Shown here piece after piece: positions 21,895-33,701 of a stretch of 64,000 nucleotides of DNA (within the stretch, counting starts at the first letter, position 1; every line of letters begins with the position of its first letter). The notes under the pieces were generated by a model. It saw only the letters and a program-made list of their open reading frames with translations, did not search any database and was not told where the DNA came from. This DNA comes from Tuctoria greenei. Its lineage: Eukaryota > Streptophyta > Magnoliopsida > Poales > Poaceae. The translations under genes were made by a program, and so were the position numbers. The DNA lies in the NCBI GenBank assembly GCA_036927565.1, contig JAYESD010000001.1:276593560-276657559 (forward strand), written 5' to 3'.

Positions 21895-24711
21895 ATGGAT
21901 GAGGCGGACTACTCGTGGGTGCGGCGCACCAGGTTCTCGCCCTCCGTCGTCAGGTCCAGCTCCGTCAGGGAGCAGTTCGGTTCCGGTGCGTTCGCCGAGC
22001 GCAGCATCAGCCGCAGCAATGCACTGAAGCAAAATGGGTTCGATTTAGGGCGGAGGATTCCGCGTCCTAGTCCACTGACCATCACAAAGGGAGCCGTGGC
22101 CTCCGACTCGACAGGGCTGCCCATTCCCAGGTCCAAATCGTCAGTTGGTCAGTCAGAAAGGAAGCTGAAGCATAGTTCTTCAGATGGTCAGTTGAACCAG
22201 GAGAGGAGGACTGGTGATCGGTCACGGCAACAAGCATCGGCGAAGCAGGATCGGGAGGGAAACGGCCTGAGCTTGGCTGTTACCCAGCGGCATGTGGTTC
22301 GGACACCCACGGATGAGAGCCCAGACGCCCTGGAATTCTCTTTCCACTCCGAGGAGCAAAGCTTGCACTTGCAGAGAGTGTGCTCCAGCCCAGCTCCTTT
22401 CTACTCGCAGGATGCAGCATCACAAGTTGATGACTCTAGCGGACGAAGTGCGTCTTTTAGGACCGTGGCAGAGCCATCGAAGCCGAAGCCGAAGCGCAGA
22501 GCAAAATCTCCCATCCCCACACGTGTCATCTCCGATGTGTTCAAGGAGGCGAAGGCTGCCACCAAGAGGTTCTCCAGCCCACAGAAGCAGAGGAGGTCGA
22601 GCTCTCTAAGGTCACCTGATGACAGCCCCCCTTTTGGCTTTGCTTCGCTGAGAACACCGAGCAAACTGAAGATTACAAGGAGGACCACCTCCTGGCCGAT
22701 CAGGAAACCTGACAATGGAATGACAAGAGTTGCTGCACTGGAGATACTTGAGAGATGGACAGTTGATCGCTCACAGTTGCTTATCGGCCACAGATTTGCA
22801 TCAGGGGCATATAGTCGTTTGTTCCATGGGATCTACAAGGAGGAGCCCATTGCTGTGAAGTTTATCAGGCAACCTGATGACGGCGAGGATGATGAGTTGT
22901 CTGCTCGGCTCCAGAAGCACTTCACTTCAGAAGTTACCATTCTTGCAAGGCTCCACCACCGTAATATCATTAAGGTAACTATGAATTTCCATGTAGTTTT
23001 TGTGCCGATGTCACCCTCAGCATTGGCCTGGTTGCAAATTAGTTCCTGTTACTTTGGTAGATGCCATCACAATAACTGCTTCGTTGTTGTTTAAACATTA
23101 GCATAGTAATATTATTAAGTAACTGTGAATTTACATGTAGTCTTTGCTCTGGTGCTCACCTTCAGCATTGGCATGGCAGCAAATTACTTCCTGTTTCTTT
23201 GATAGATGCCATCACAATAACTGCCTTATTGTTGTTTAGGCATTATATTCATGGAACAATCCAGTAACCATATATACTAGGACTTGCCTATTTTGTGGTT
23301 GTTGAGTCCGTATGAAGCACACTTCAAATAATTAAACAGCGCAACATTACATTGTATCGGAACATCATTGAACATCAATCGTGTGAGAGATGACTCTTTT
23401 CTGTTTGTTATTGTTCTACAAATAAGATATTTCTGCCATAGGATCCTGATTGGACTTCCAGAGGAATGAGATACGTAGTAGTTCAACACAAGCATCTTCC
23501 CCTAGGGACAATATGTACATTAAAGGAACATTATCTTCGAACCATTGACTTGACTCATTCGTTCAACTACTCCCATTTCATTTTAAACACAATCATATGG
23601 CATAGGAAAGTAGAGCTTGTTGGTTTGTAGTTATCCCCGTTTCAGAAAAAGGGAAGTGAAAGTGTTGTGTTATTAACATCAGAATTATCTAACAAGGACT
23701 ATGCCAACCGATTGAAACAACATTTCAGCACATTGCTCCTAACGATTTCAGCATATTACAACAAAAGCTGCTCCATTATTCATTCTTATTGTTTTTTGTA
23801 GCTTGTTGGAGCGTGTAACTGTCCACCGGTTTTTTGTGTCATCACCGAATTCCTGTCTGGGGGATCTTTGCGGGCTTTCTTGCGCAAACTGGAGCGCAAA
23901 ACTCTTCCTTTGGAGAAGATCATCTCTATTGCCCTGGATATCGCGCGTGGCCTAGAATACATTCACTTGCAAGGAGTTGTCCACCGCGATGTGAAGCCTG
24001 GGAACATTTTATTTGATGGAGAGTTCTGTGCTAAGGTCGTTGATTTTGGAGTGGCCTGTGAAGAAGCATACTGCAATGTAATGGAGGATGACCCCGGTAC
24101 TTATAGATGGATGGCACCAGAGATGTATAAGCACAAGCCATATGGTCGGAAGGTTGATGTTTATAGCTTTGGACTTCTCTTGTGGGAGTTGGTTACTGGC
24201 TCGCTGCCTTATGAAGATATGACTCCGGTCCAAGCAGCTTTTGCAGTTGTTAATAAGGTATGCACTCTTCTAACTTCTTATCTTTCAAACACAAACTATG
24301 TATCAATTTATGTTGTTCATGTGTGGTTTGAAAATTCTCTTAAAGAATTGAGGAACAATGAGTTTACTCTTTGCCTTTAGCTGGGAATTAATTGACAAAT
24401 ATTACTTCTATTTTCAGAACTTGAGACCGGTTATTCCTTCAAGTTGCCCCGCACCCGTACGACTTCTGATTGAGCAATGTTGGTCCTCTCAACCGGAGAA
24501 GAGGCCCGAGTTTCAGCAAATCGTTCAAATCCTTGAAAATCTCAAGACAGTTCTTGACAGAGACGGAACACTTGACAAGATCCCAAGCTCCACTCGCCAG
24601 GCCCAGGAATGTAACGACCAGAACAAGAAGAAGCCTGCCAATTGGCTCCAGAAGCTCTCATACGGCCAGCCTGAGTTCTACTCCGGACCTCCGCCCCCGA
24701 AGTTACTGTAA
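21895..24711 (+). CDS. Raf-like MAPKKK-family protein kinase (group C, HT1-like), 609 aa, 3 exons
   Basis: Predicted exons are 21895-22974, 23802-24257 and 24418-24711. All junctions are GT-AG in phase 0, and the lengths (1080, 456, 294) are all multiples of three. The kinase domain begins near residue 296. The glycine loop is the weak form FASGAYSRL, the ATP lysine is K322 (IAVKFI), the catalytic loop is HRDVKPGN (D423), the magnesium motif is DFG at 441-443, and MAPE lies at 464-467. The N-terminal about 290 residues are Ser/Arg-rich and probably disordered and regulatory, opening MDEADYSWVRRTRFS as in plant Raf-like group C kinases. These are soluble Ser/Thr/Tyr kinases; HT1 acts in CO2 control of stomata. 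ATG 21895 is chosen; an upstream in-frame TTG at 21880 is not a credible start. No lesions are seen. Confidence 0.93.
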
Positions 24712-25273
24712 CTATCTCTCGTTCTTTCCAGTAGCGTGTTATCTGGTAGACTGTAAAAATTGAATTTTGATTCTCCTGTTTTTGTTGAGAGTTCAGAAGT
24801 TTCTACACAACACAAACATTTTGAGAGAAAAAACAAATAAACAGCTGTTTTGCTAGATCAGCAGTTTCTATCTTTTCTTTTCCTTTTGTATTGAGAGGCA
24901 GCAGGTACTGTTTTGGTGATACTAGAACTGACCTAAGGCAGCATTTCATCCTTCTACTTAGTGGTAGTATTTGGTATTGGGCCAGGTTATTACAGGCCGG
25001 ACGGAATGATGAGTAGGCGGAACCGATTTTTGATTGGGAGACTTTGTATTTGACATGCCATTTGGACGCACGCCATGTTTTGACCTCCCAAAATATGAAT
25101 AAGCAACAAGACGTGACCCAAAGTTGCAGAATTTCGGTAGAGCCAAAACCTTTGCTCTTGCGGGGACCCAAAACAAGCTGCCGATAAGCTTTGTTATTTA
25201 GCCCGATATACACACACTGTGCAGAGCAAGGTTGTGTGGGAGCCGCGTCCATTTATATAGAAAGTTTGCAATA
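24712..25273 (+). other. Kinase gene 3' flank
   Basis: T-rich 3' UTR-like sequence follows the stop. No other gene is recognised. Confidence 0.4.
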
Positions 25274-25319
25274 CTCATTCCATACTCAAAAATTTATCAC
25301 TCATTTTTGACGCAGGGAG
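25274..25319. mobile_element. Short Stowaway-like remnant, 46 bp
   Basis: CTCATTCC at the left and GCAGGGAG at the right are flanked by TA on both sides, with an AT-rich dyad in the middle. It is very short, so it may be an internally deleted Stowaway or a chance dyad. Confidence 0.45.
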
Positions 25320-25569
25320 TATCTTCTAAAGCAAAAGCATGGACTCAATCGCATCCGGGATGTGACCGCCAGTCAGACTGTTCCTCGTTGGTACGATTTG
25401 GAAAGCTAACCAGAAGATCGCGTCTGTTCCAACAAACACATGCAAATAATGTCGCAACAAAGAAAAGTAATTCAAATAATACCTGCAGGATTTCAGAAAA
25501 AAAATTAAATTCTCACATTTCAAACTGTACAAGATTTAAAATTCGGAGTGTTTCAATTTCAGTCCAAAA

Positions 25570-26224
25570 TAGAGATGACAGCAGGTAAAATACCCTCAGA
25601 TATTACCCTCGTCCGCCCGTACCCGGTAACCAATATTCTTACCCGTGCCCGTACCCATTACCCGCAACGGGTAAAAAATCTTACCCGTGCCCATTACCCG
25701 CGGATAATTTATACCTGCGGGTATGCCTGTGTGCCCGTAAGGCCCTGGTCGGCCAGCCCACTGGGCTCTAGCCCATTTGACGAGCCACGACCCAAAACAG
25801 CATACAGCAACGCGAGGTGACCCGTGGTGTCTGGTGGATCTGAGGGGAGTGAGCGGCGCGCCATGGCCCGGTGCAACGAACAGCGGAGTGGAGCCGCGGA
25901 GGGAAGAAGGAGCGGCGGCACGCAATTGCTCGGTGCAGCGAACAGAGGAGCGGAGGGGAGGAGTGAGCGTGCGACGCGCGACAGAGCGAAGGGGAGAGGG
26001 AGGGTGCAGGGCAGCGCGCGGCGGCCTGGTGAACCGTGACGGCGTGGTCGCGTGGAGGGGAGAGGGAGGGCGCATGGTAGCACGCGTGGAGTGGTGGAGG
26101 GGAGAGGGAGAGTGCCCAAGCCGAGCGGCGATTGGGATTTGGGAGGCGCCGACGTGCGGTGGTCGGGAGCGCGTGCGGGTGCCTCTGGCGGCTAGGGTTG
26201 CGGTGGGGGTGACTGGGCCCTGTT
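25570..26224. mobile_element. hAT-like terminal fragment
   Basis: It opens TAGAGATGACAGCAGG, resembling hAT terminal repeats. Next come repeated subterminal words of the type CCCGTACCCATTACCCGC (about 25605-25735), then a GC-rich tract. Subterminal (A)CCCGTACCC arrays are common at grass hAT ends. No matching other end and no TSD were found. The fragment stops abruptly against the truncated Copia LTR at about 26224. Confidence 0.4.
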
Positions 26225-27851
26225 GGTTTTGGATGATTGATGACGACAATTAAGAGACTAATGAGCTGAGTTGATCTTAAGCACAGGTGTGATGGATGAA
26301 ATGAGATGAAATTCCTCAAAAAGGAAAATGATAAAACAGACGTCAAAGACTCAAACATAGAAATTAGAGTTTCTATGGTGTTGAGCTTATATGAGCCGTG
26401 TCATGTGAGAGGGTGGATGTATCATGTGCATTGAGATTATTCTAGAGAGCTCAAAGTGGTAGTTGAGAGAAAAATCTAAGTGAGAAGGCAAAATGAGGAA
26501 AAATCCTAGGAGGTCGGACTAGTCCGGGCCTCAGGGTCGGACTAGTCCGGCCAGACAGAGTAGTCCTATGTGAGTCGGACTAAACGTCTCTAGATGAGTT
26601 TGGACTTGTCCGTATGTGTACAGACTAGTCCGTTCATCCCCTAGTGGAGTTGGAGCTAAGTCCCTGAATACCAGACTTGTCCGTTTTGGAACGAACCAAA
26701 GCTCTTTGGGAAAGTTCAGACTTGTCCGTTGTGGTACAGACTAGTCCGTTTGAGACTTAGTGAGATAAACCGAGAAAAAATCCTAAAGGGTCGGACTAGT
26801 CCGCCCCTGTGGCCGGACTAGTCCGGGCCTACCCAGTTGTGTCCGTTTTGGGATGGACCAAACCCTTTTGTCCAACTTCGGACTAGTCCGTAGTGAACTG
26901 GACTAGACAACATGTCAGTGGTCGTTTGAAATTCAAATGTTATCGCGCACGTCATCAGTTTTGTCGATTGATGACGTGAAATTGTCGGTGGTCCCAAAAG
27001 GCCGAACTAGTGTGTGGCACGGGGTCGGACTAGTTCGTGCTGATCTTGGTGGCAACGGTTAGTTGTCGGGACCCTTATAAAAAGGGGGATCTTCGACCCC
27101 CATTTGATAACTCTTGAAGCCTAGCGCCACCACAAGTGACCTAGAGCCTTACAAAGCCTTCCACTTGTCCTACTAGCCCTCTAAGACAAAATCTTGAAGA
27201 GATTAGAGTTTGGGGAGGAGAGTGAAGGAAGATCATCGCGCTTTAGCTCTCGGTTTGATCTCTTTGCACATTGTGTTGTGTTTTGTGGCTTGTGTGAGTT
27301 GAGCTTCGTGTGCTCCTCATTGTATTGATCTATGGGAGCCTCAACTTGTGAGCAACCTCAATCAAATTTGGTGATTACCCATTGATATAGTGGAAACCAA
27401 GCCGTCCATTGTGGTGACTTGGTGAGAGAAGGGTCAAGTGAGACCAGGTCCTTGTGTGGACTTCTCAACGTGGATGTAGACTTCTTCGTGGAGCTGAACC
27501 ACGAGATAAATCTTGTCTCACTTGTTATTTTACCTTTCATAATCACTAGCATTGCTATTAGGGTTGTTATTGTTCATATTGCTCTTCACTTTGATCTTTG
27601 TTGAAATCATGCAACCTAAGTGCTTTAACTTCAAAATCTAAGTTGTATTAGGTTACCACACATTGCTTACCTCTTTGGTGAACTTAAATTCCGCAAATAA
27701 CTTGTAGAAACCAAGTTTTTAGGCTTTCACCCTGTGGTGAGCGGACTAGTCCGGCCCTGTCCAGACAAGTCCGGCCTCAGGAGTTTAATCTCGTTTGATT
27801 AAGTCATTTCAGGTCTTATTGCCTATTCACCCCCCCTCTAGGCGACTTTCA
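26225..27851 (+). repeat. Copia 5' LTR (first about 25 bp missing)
   Basis: Matches 53737-55353. It carries six perfect copies of the palindrome CGGACTAGTCCG, at 26515, 26538, 26792, 26814, 26879 and 27742, plus many variants. Near 27075 CTTATAAAAAGGGG is a plausible promoter. The LTR ends GCGACTTTCA just before the primer-binding site. Confidence 0.92.
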
Positions 27852-27853
27852 AT

Positions 27854-27865
27854 TGGTATCAGAGC
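27854..27865 (+). promoter_or_regulatory. Copia primer-binding site (tRNA-iMet)
   Basis: TGGTATCAGAGC lies two bases after the LTR end. It is complementary to the 3' end of plant initiator-Met tRNA, the usual primer of Copia elements. Confidence 0.95.
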
Positions 27866-27903
27866 AGGCTTCTCCACCAAGAGTCTAACAACTCGAAAAA
27901 GTA

Positions 27904-28239
27904 ATGGTCGGAAGGGGTGACAACGAGATTCTGGTGATTGTTGATGACACCAAGACGAAGAACGTCGATATTCTTCAAGATGAACCAAATGACGACGAAG
28001 AAGTTTGTATGCTCAAGGCACGACTTCGTGAGAACCTCAATGTGCCCAAGAAGGAGATCAAGCCAATTGATCTGATCAACGTCGACAATGGGAGTAGTTA
28101 ACAAGACTACTCCCGATATCCTTACAACTATGAGCAACTTACCGCAAGCAATCACTATTTATCTATTCCCATTGGCAAACATCCTCGGTTTGATAGAAAT
28201 GATTACTCTATGTGGAAGCATAATATGAAGATGCTTCTC
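27904..28239 (+). pseudogene. Copia gag, 5' part (interrupted)
   Basis: A frame opening MVGRGDNEIL at 27904 runs to a stop at 28101. The sequence then continues with FDRNDYSMWKHNMKMLL, the conserved gag start of plant Copia polyproteins (FDGxNYxxWKxxM). It is cut at 28239 by the non-autonomous LTR element and resumes at about 34619. Confidence 0.8.
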
Positions 28240-29125
28240 TGTCGTACCCTCAAGACTGGGTACCCCCGCATACAAGAAGAAGCTCCAGATCCAGCCTCCC
28301 CACCGAGGAGGGCTCCGGACCTGCCACGCGTGCTCCGGCTCCGGACCCTTGCTCCCACCAAGGAGGGATATGGAGCTTCCACACGCCCTCTGGCACCGGG
28401 CCCTCGCTCCCATTAAATAGGGTTTCAAAGCTGGGGTGTGTCTCACGACCTGCAATAAGCCGTGAGCCTCGAAGAGTAAAGGGCGGTGCGTGATGTCTAG
28501 TTGTGCATTGAAGGCACGTGCCTACCTCTGGCGCACGATGCAGCGCACACCCCTTGTCAGGTACTGCTGCGTCCAATCACATCATAGTGAAGGCACTGCA
28601 GGCCTACCCCGCTCTGCCAAGTGGGTAGCTTACGGTGACAAGACATATGGATGGGATATCCCCTGCCATCATCAACGACTATGCATTGCCATTGGCGTCC
28701 GACGCGGCAAGACGGCGGGTCTTCAAGCCGCGGCCAAAGGCGGCGTACACAAGAAGTCATATATCTTTAGGATAAGATCATCTTAGGGCCACCTGTCGGG
28801 TCCCGGGCTCCACTTGTAAGTTGTGCGGCCTTGGACTATAAAAGGATTGGGCAGCCATCGACTTAGACATCTTCTCTGGTCCGCTCGGACTAGGACACCA
28901 GACTCAGAATCCCCGATACACACACATACACATAAACACTCACCAAGCAATACAATCCACCGTGGAGTAGGGTGTTACGCTTCTTGCAGCCTGAACCACG
29001 TAAAAACAATTATCTCATACTCTTCCGCTAGAACACTAGTTTGAGGCCTAAGCCCCACCAAACAAGAACCTCCGCGGGCTGCTCCTTAGCAGATCCGGGG
29101 GAAGTGTCGCATTGACCCTTCGACA
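28240..29125 (+). repeat. Left LTR of the non-autonomous element
   Basis: An 886-bp LTR with TATAAAAG at 28837-28844. Downstream is the block GTGGAGTAGGGTGTTACGC, then GAACCACGTAAA, which is also present in the Gypsy LTRs. It is followed by TTTAGCACGCCAGGTAGGGG, where a primer-binding site is expected. Confidence 0.88.
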
Positions 29126-29239
29126 TTTAGCACGCCAGGTAGGGGCTTTTTCCCTCAAAAAAGTGGTAGCGCATTTCACTGGCATGATGTACATCAAGCC
29201 TGCAAGAAGCGGCAAGATCAAGCTGCAAAAGGCCACCCA

Positions 29240-30300
29240 TCAACGTTTTCAGCGTTGATGGTGGGCGCTGTTGGAGCATCCAGCTCCGACACCATCCATG
29301 GGGCCCGCCATTGACGTTCTTCTCGTTGATGATGGGTAACGCCAGAGCATTCAGCTTCAACACCACCCAGGGGGCCTACCGTCGATGTTTCTACACCGAC
29401 GATGGGCAACGTCGGAGCAGCCAGCTCCGACACCACCCAGGGGGCCTACCGTAGACGTTTCTACACCTACGATGGACGACGTCGGAGCAACCAGCTCCAA
29501 CACCACCCAGGGGGTCTGCCGTCAACGTTTCTACACCGACGATGGGCAACGTCGGAGCAACCAGCTCTGACACCACCCAAGGGTCCTGCTGTCGACGTTT
29601 CTACAGCGATGATGGGCGACGACGGAGCATCCAGCTCCGGCACCTCCCAAGGGGCCTACCGTCGACGTCCCAGAACGTCAACGACAGCACCAAGCACGGA
29701 TAAGTGAGTAAACACTTCTACCTCGCACTTGTTGCTAACAGGGTTCCCTTGCGATAGCCTGTATACTAGGGGCCAGCCATCGGCGACTCTACGATGATGG
29801 TGAACGACGTTAGATCATACAGCTCCGGCACCTCCAAAGGGGCCTGCCGTCGACGTCTCAACGACAATGGTGGGCGATGCCGGAGCGCCCAGCTCCAGCA
29901 CCTCCCAAGGGGCCTGCTGTCAACGACTCTACGATGATGGTGGATGACGTTGGAGCATCCAGCTCCGGCACCTCCCAAGGGGCCTACCGTCGACGTATCA
30001 ACGACGATGGGCGATGCCAGAGCGCCCAACTCCAGCACCACCCAAGGGGTCTGCCGTTGACGACTCTACATCGACTATGGGCGATGCTGGAGCAGCCAAC
30101 TCTGGCACCACCCAAGGGGTCTGACATCAACAGTTCTTAGCATTGATGGTGGGCGCCACTGGAGCATCCAGCTCCGGCACCCCAGGGGGCCCGTCGTCGA
30201 TGTTTCTTAGCGTTGATAGTGGCCGCCACCGGAGCATCCAACTACGACATCTCCCAATGGGGCCCGCCATCAACGTTCCACACGTTGAGGGTGGGCGCTG
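29240..30300 (+). repeat. Tandem array, about 70-bp units
   Basis: About 13-14 degenerate units, interrupted near 29690-29770. Each contains GATGGGCAACGTCGGAGCA-like sequence, then CCAGCTCCGxCACC and CCCAAGGGGGCC-like sequence. Open frames through it arise from the repeats and are not genes. Confidence 0.88.
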
Positions 30301-30609
30301 CCTCGGTTCGGTGTCCACCTCGTTGCCATCACCGCCGGATACTTCTTCGACGATGACCACACATATCAATTCAGGTGTGGCGTTCCCCAAGGGGCCTGCT
30401 GATATCAACTATTCAAGCTCCCGCTCTTCGCCAGGGGCCCGCCAACGACATCCTGCGACTAAGTGGTAGGCGTGTCCAACCAGTTGGCCACACCTACCAG
30501 GCGGCCTCTAAGGGGTCTCATGGGCAGGACGTCAAGCGGTTTCACGCCACCACCACAACAACGACGTCACCAAGGCGTTACGGTAAGTTCGACCCGAAGA
30601 TCTACGGTA

Positions 30610-31930
30610 AGTTTTACTTTCGGCACGGTGAGAGGCCCAGAGTATGCAACCTTCTTAGTCTGGTCCCGCACCCTAAGCGTATAAACTTTGCCTCCCTAGT
30701 GCCACTTCAGTAAAGCTTCACCTTGGGCATAGTGGTAGGATAGTATTTTTTTCTAAAAAGGGTGTCATAGCGTCTATAAGCAGCACTCGAAGCAACTAAG
30801 CTCCGGTGGGTCTGGTCCAGGGTGTTCAGCCTGATTAGCATGGTTCCATACCCTAAGCCTGTACATTTTTCCTCCCTTGTCATCCGAAGCGGGTCGTTGT
30901 CTCTTCCTATGATTACCAAGTTAGAAGAAACACTGTCTTGCTCTATGCTTCATTTATATTCATTTAATTAATCATTAATTTTATGATCATCAAATTATGC
31001 TTGTTCTCGCATATTCTCTGTCATATGCACGAGCACTCTCTCCTTTTCTCGCGCCTAGTGGAGTTATGCAATCCTACTGCTGGCGGGTCTGCTTGAGGTT
31101 CCTGTGATGTATTTGAGTTCTTTGGTTGTTTCCCTGCTCGGGATCCTGTGGCGCCGAATGTTCACTCTCCTGAAAAGCTAATGCCCGTGGGAGGTCCAGG
31201 GTGTACAACCTGCTTAGCCTGGTCCTGCACCCTAGGCGTGTACACTTTGCCTCTTCAGCCCTAACGGTTGAGTACAGGGGTCGGACGACACACACTCTTG
31301 AGCAGGGCGACAACCATAATCTAGATACCATCGCACTGAATTACCCACACACCGTAAGCCCGACTCGGGACCGTAAGACATAACAAAACTAAAAGCAGGA
31401 AGGGAGTAACCGACAAGCAAAATTATTTACATTATGCTTTAATTTTTTGCTTACTTTCACATATCGTCTGCCATATGTCCGGTTACATTTCTATTGTATC
31501 GTCCTAGTTGGAGTTGTGCTATCCTACTAAAGGCTGATCCGCATGAGGTACTTGCAATGTGTTTGGGGTCTGATGATCGTTTTCTTGGTTAGGGTCCATG
31601 GTGTCGAATGGTTCTAACTCCTGGAAGGCTAACGCCGAGCTGGAGGTCCAGGGTGTGCAGTCTGCTTAGCCTGGTTCTATACCCTAAGCATGCGCACCTT
31701 GCCTCCCAATGCTAACAACTGAGTACAAGAGGTCGGACGGCTCATGCCTTGAGCAAGGCAACGACCATACCCTGGATGTTATCGCACCGAATTACCCATG
31801 CCCCGTATCTTAGCTAAGGATCATAAGCCATAACAAAACTAAAGAGCAGGGAAGTGGTGACCGACGAGTGAAATTACTTTTTGTCTATTGTATGTGCGGG
31901 ACATACAGGGAGTTGTCGTCGACATTCTAC
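30610..31930 (+). repeat. Degenerate repeats of about 440 bp
   Basis: At least two clear units (about 31060-31500 and 31506-31930) and an earlier degenerate one share GGAGGTCCAGGGTGT, CTTAGCCTGGT and ACCCTAAG-like words, then CATAACAAAACTAAA. The CTTAGCCTGGTC block also occurs twice in the Gypsy element, near 48230 and 48530. Confidence 0.75.
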
Positions 31931-31939
31931 ACGTCCGTC

Positions 31940-33650
31940 GTAGCCGTCAGCGTCACTTCTCCGAGCTCCGGCGCTCCCCAAGAGGGCCGTCAGCGTCACT
32001 TCTCCGAGCTTCGGCGCCCCTAAGGGGGCCGCTGGCCTCACTTCTTCGAGTTCTGGCGCTCCCAAGGGGGCTGCCGGCGACGCTTCTCCGAGCTCCAGGG
32101 CGCCCTAAGAGGGCCGCCGACGTCACTTCTCCGAGCTTCGGTGCTCCCAAGGGAGCTGCCGGCGACGCTTCTTCGAGCTCCAGCACCCCCAAGGGGGCCA
32201 CTGGCGTCGCTTCTCCGAGCTCCGACGCTCCCCAAGGGGGCCGACGACGTCACTTCTTTGAGCTCTGGCGCTCCCAAGGGGGCCGCTGACGTCACTTCTT
32301 CGATCTTCGGCGCTCCCAAGGGGGCCGCCGGCGATGCTTCTCCGAGCTCCGACGCCCCCCAAGAGGGCCACCGACGTCACTTCTCTGAGCTTCAGCGCTC
32401 CCAAGGGAGCTGCCGACGACGCTTCTTCAAGCTCCAACGCCCCCAAGAGCGCCACCAACGTCACTTCTCTGAGCTCCGGCGCTCCCCAAGGGGGCCGCCG
32501 GCGTCACTTCTCCGAGCTCTAGCACCCCCCCCTTCTTCGAGCTCCAGCGCTTCCAAGGGGGCTGCCGGCGACGCTTCTCCGAGCTCCGGCGCCCCCCAAG
32601 AGGGTCGCCGACATCACTTATCCGAGCTCCGGTTCTCCCAAGGGAGCCGCCGGTGATGCTTCTCTTAGATCCAGCACCCCCAAGGGGGCCGCTCGCGTAA
32701 CTTCTTCGAGCTCTGGCGTTCCCCAAGGGGGCTGGCGGTGTCACTTTCTCGAGCTCTGGCGCTCCCAAGGGGGCCGCCGACGACACTTCTCCGAGCTCCT
32801 GCGCTCCCCAAGGGGGCCACCGACGTCACTTCTTCGAGCTTTGGCGCTCCCAAGGGGGCCGCCGGTGACGCTTCTCCGAGCTTAGGTGCCCTCCGAGAGG
32901 GCCGCCTACATCACTTCTCCGAGCTCCGGCGCTCCCAAGGGAGCTGCCGGCGACGCTTCTCCAAGCTCCAGCGCCCCCAAGAGGGCCCCTGGCGTCACTT
33001 CTCCGAGCTCCGGAGCTCTCCAAGGGGGACGCCGGCGTCACTTCTCCGAGCTCCGGCGCCCCCAAGGGGGCCACTGGCGTCACTTCTTCGAGCTCCAGCG
33101 CTCCCAAGGGGGTACTGGCGACACTTCTCCGAGCTCCGGCGCCCCCCAAGAGGGCCACTGGCGTCACTTCTCCGAGCTTCGGTGCTCCCAAGGGAGCCAC
33201 CGACAACGCTTCTCCGAGCTTCGGCACCCCCGAGGGGGCCGCTGGCGTCACTTCTCCGAGCTCCGGTGCTCCCCAAGGGGGCTGGCAGCGTCACTTCTTC
33301 GAGCTCTGACGCTCCCAAGGGGGCCACCAACAAAACTTCTCCAAGCTCCGGCGCTCCCCAAGGGGGCTGCCGGTGTCACTCTTTCGAGCTTCAGCGCTCC
33401 CAAGGGGGCCACCGGCGACGCTTCTCCATGCTCCAGCGCTCCCAAGAGGGCTGCCGACGTCACTTCTTCGAGCTCCGGCACTCCCAAGGGAGATGTCGGC
33501 GACGCTTCTCCGAGCTTCGACGCTCCCAAGGGGCCCGCTGGTGTCACTTCTCCGAGCACCGGTGTCCCCAAGGGGGCCGCCGACATCACTTCTCCGAGCT
33601 TCGGCGCCCCCGAGGGGGGCCGCTGGCGTCACTTTTACAAGACAAGATGA
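31940..33650 (+). repeat. Tandem array, about 42-bp units, roughly 41 copies
   Basis: The unit reads approximately GACGCTTCTCCGAGCTCCGG then CGCTCCCAAGGGGGCCGCCG. Because 42 is a multiple of three, all six frames stay open for long stretches, giving misleading ORFs of up to about 396 codons. Confidence 0.92.
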
Positions 33651-33701
33651 AGTCCCCACCTACAGGATCGTCACCTCTCCCGAGGTGCGCCTGGGGGCCA
33701 C

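Noticed and set aside
25596..26249. 217-codon minus-strand Pro/Ser/Arg-rich frame
   Set aside because: Repetitive GC-rich transposon-fragment sequence with no domain. The frame covers the hAT-like subterminal repeats.
27419..27604. 61-codon frame duplicated at 54923-55108
   Set aside because: It is present only because the two LTRs are copies, and lies in LTR non-coding sequence.
31940..33650. Regular array that could suggest a CRISPR or a satellite
   Set aside because: The units are contiguous with no unique spacers, the genome is a plant, and the array lies inside an LTR element. It is a minisatellite within a retrotransposon.
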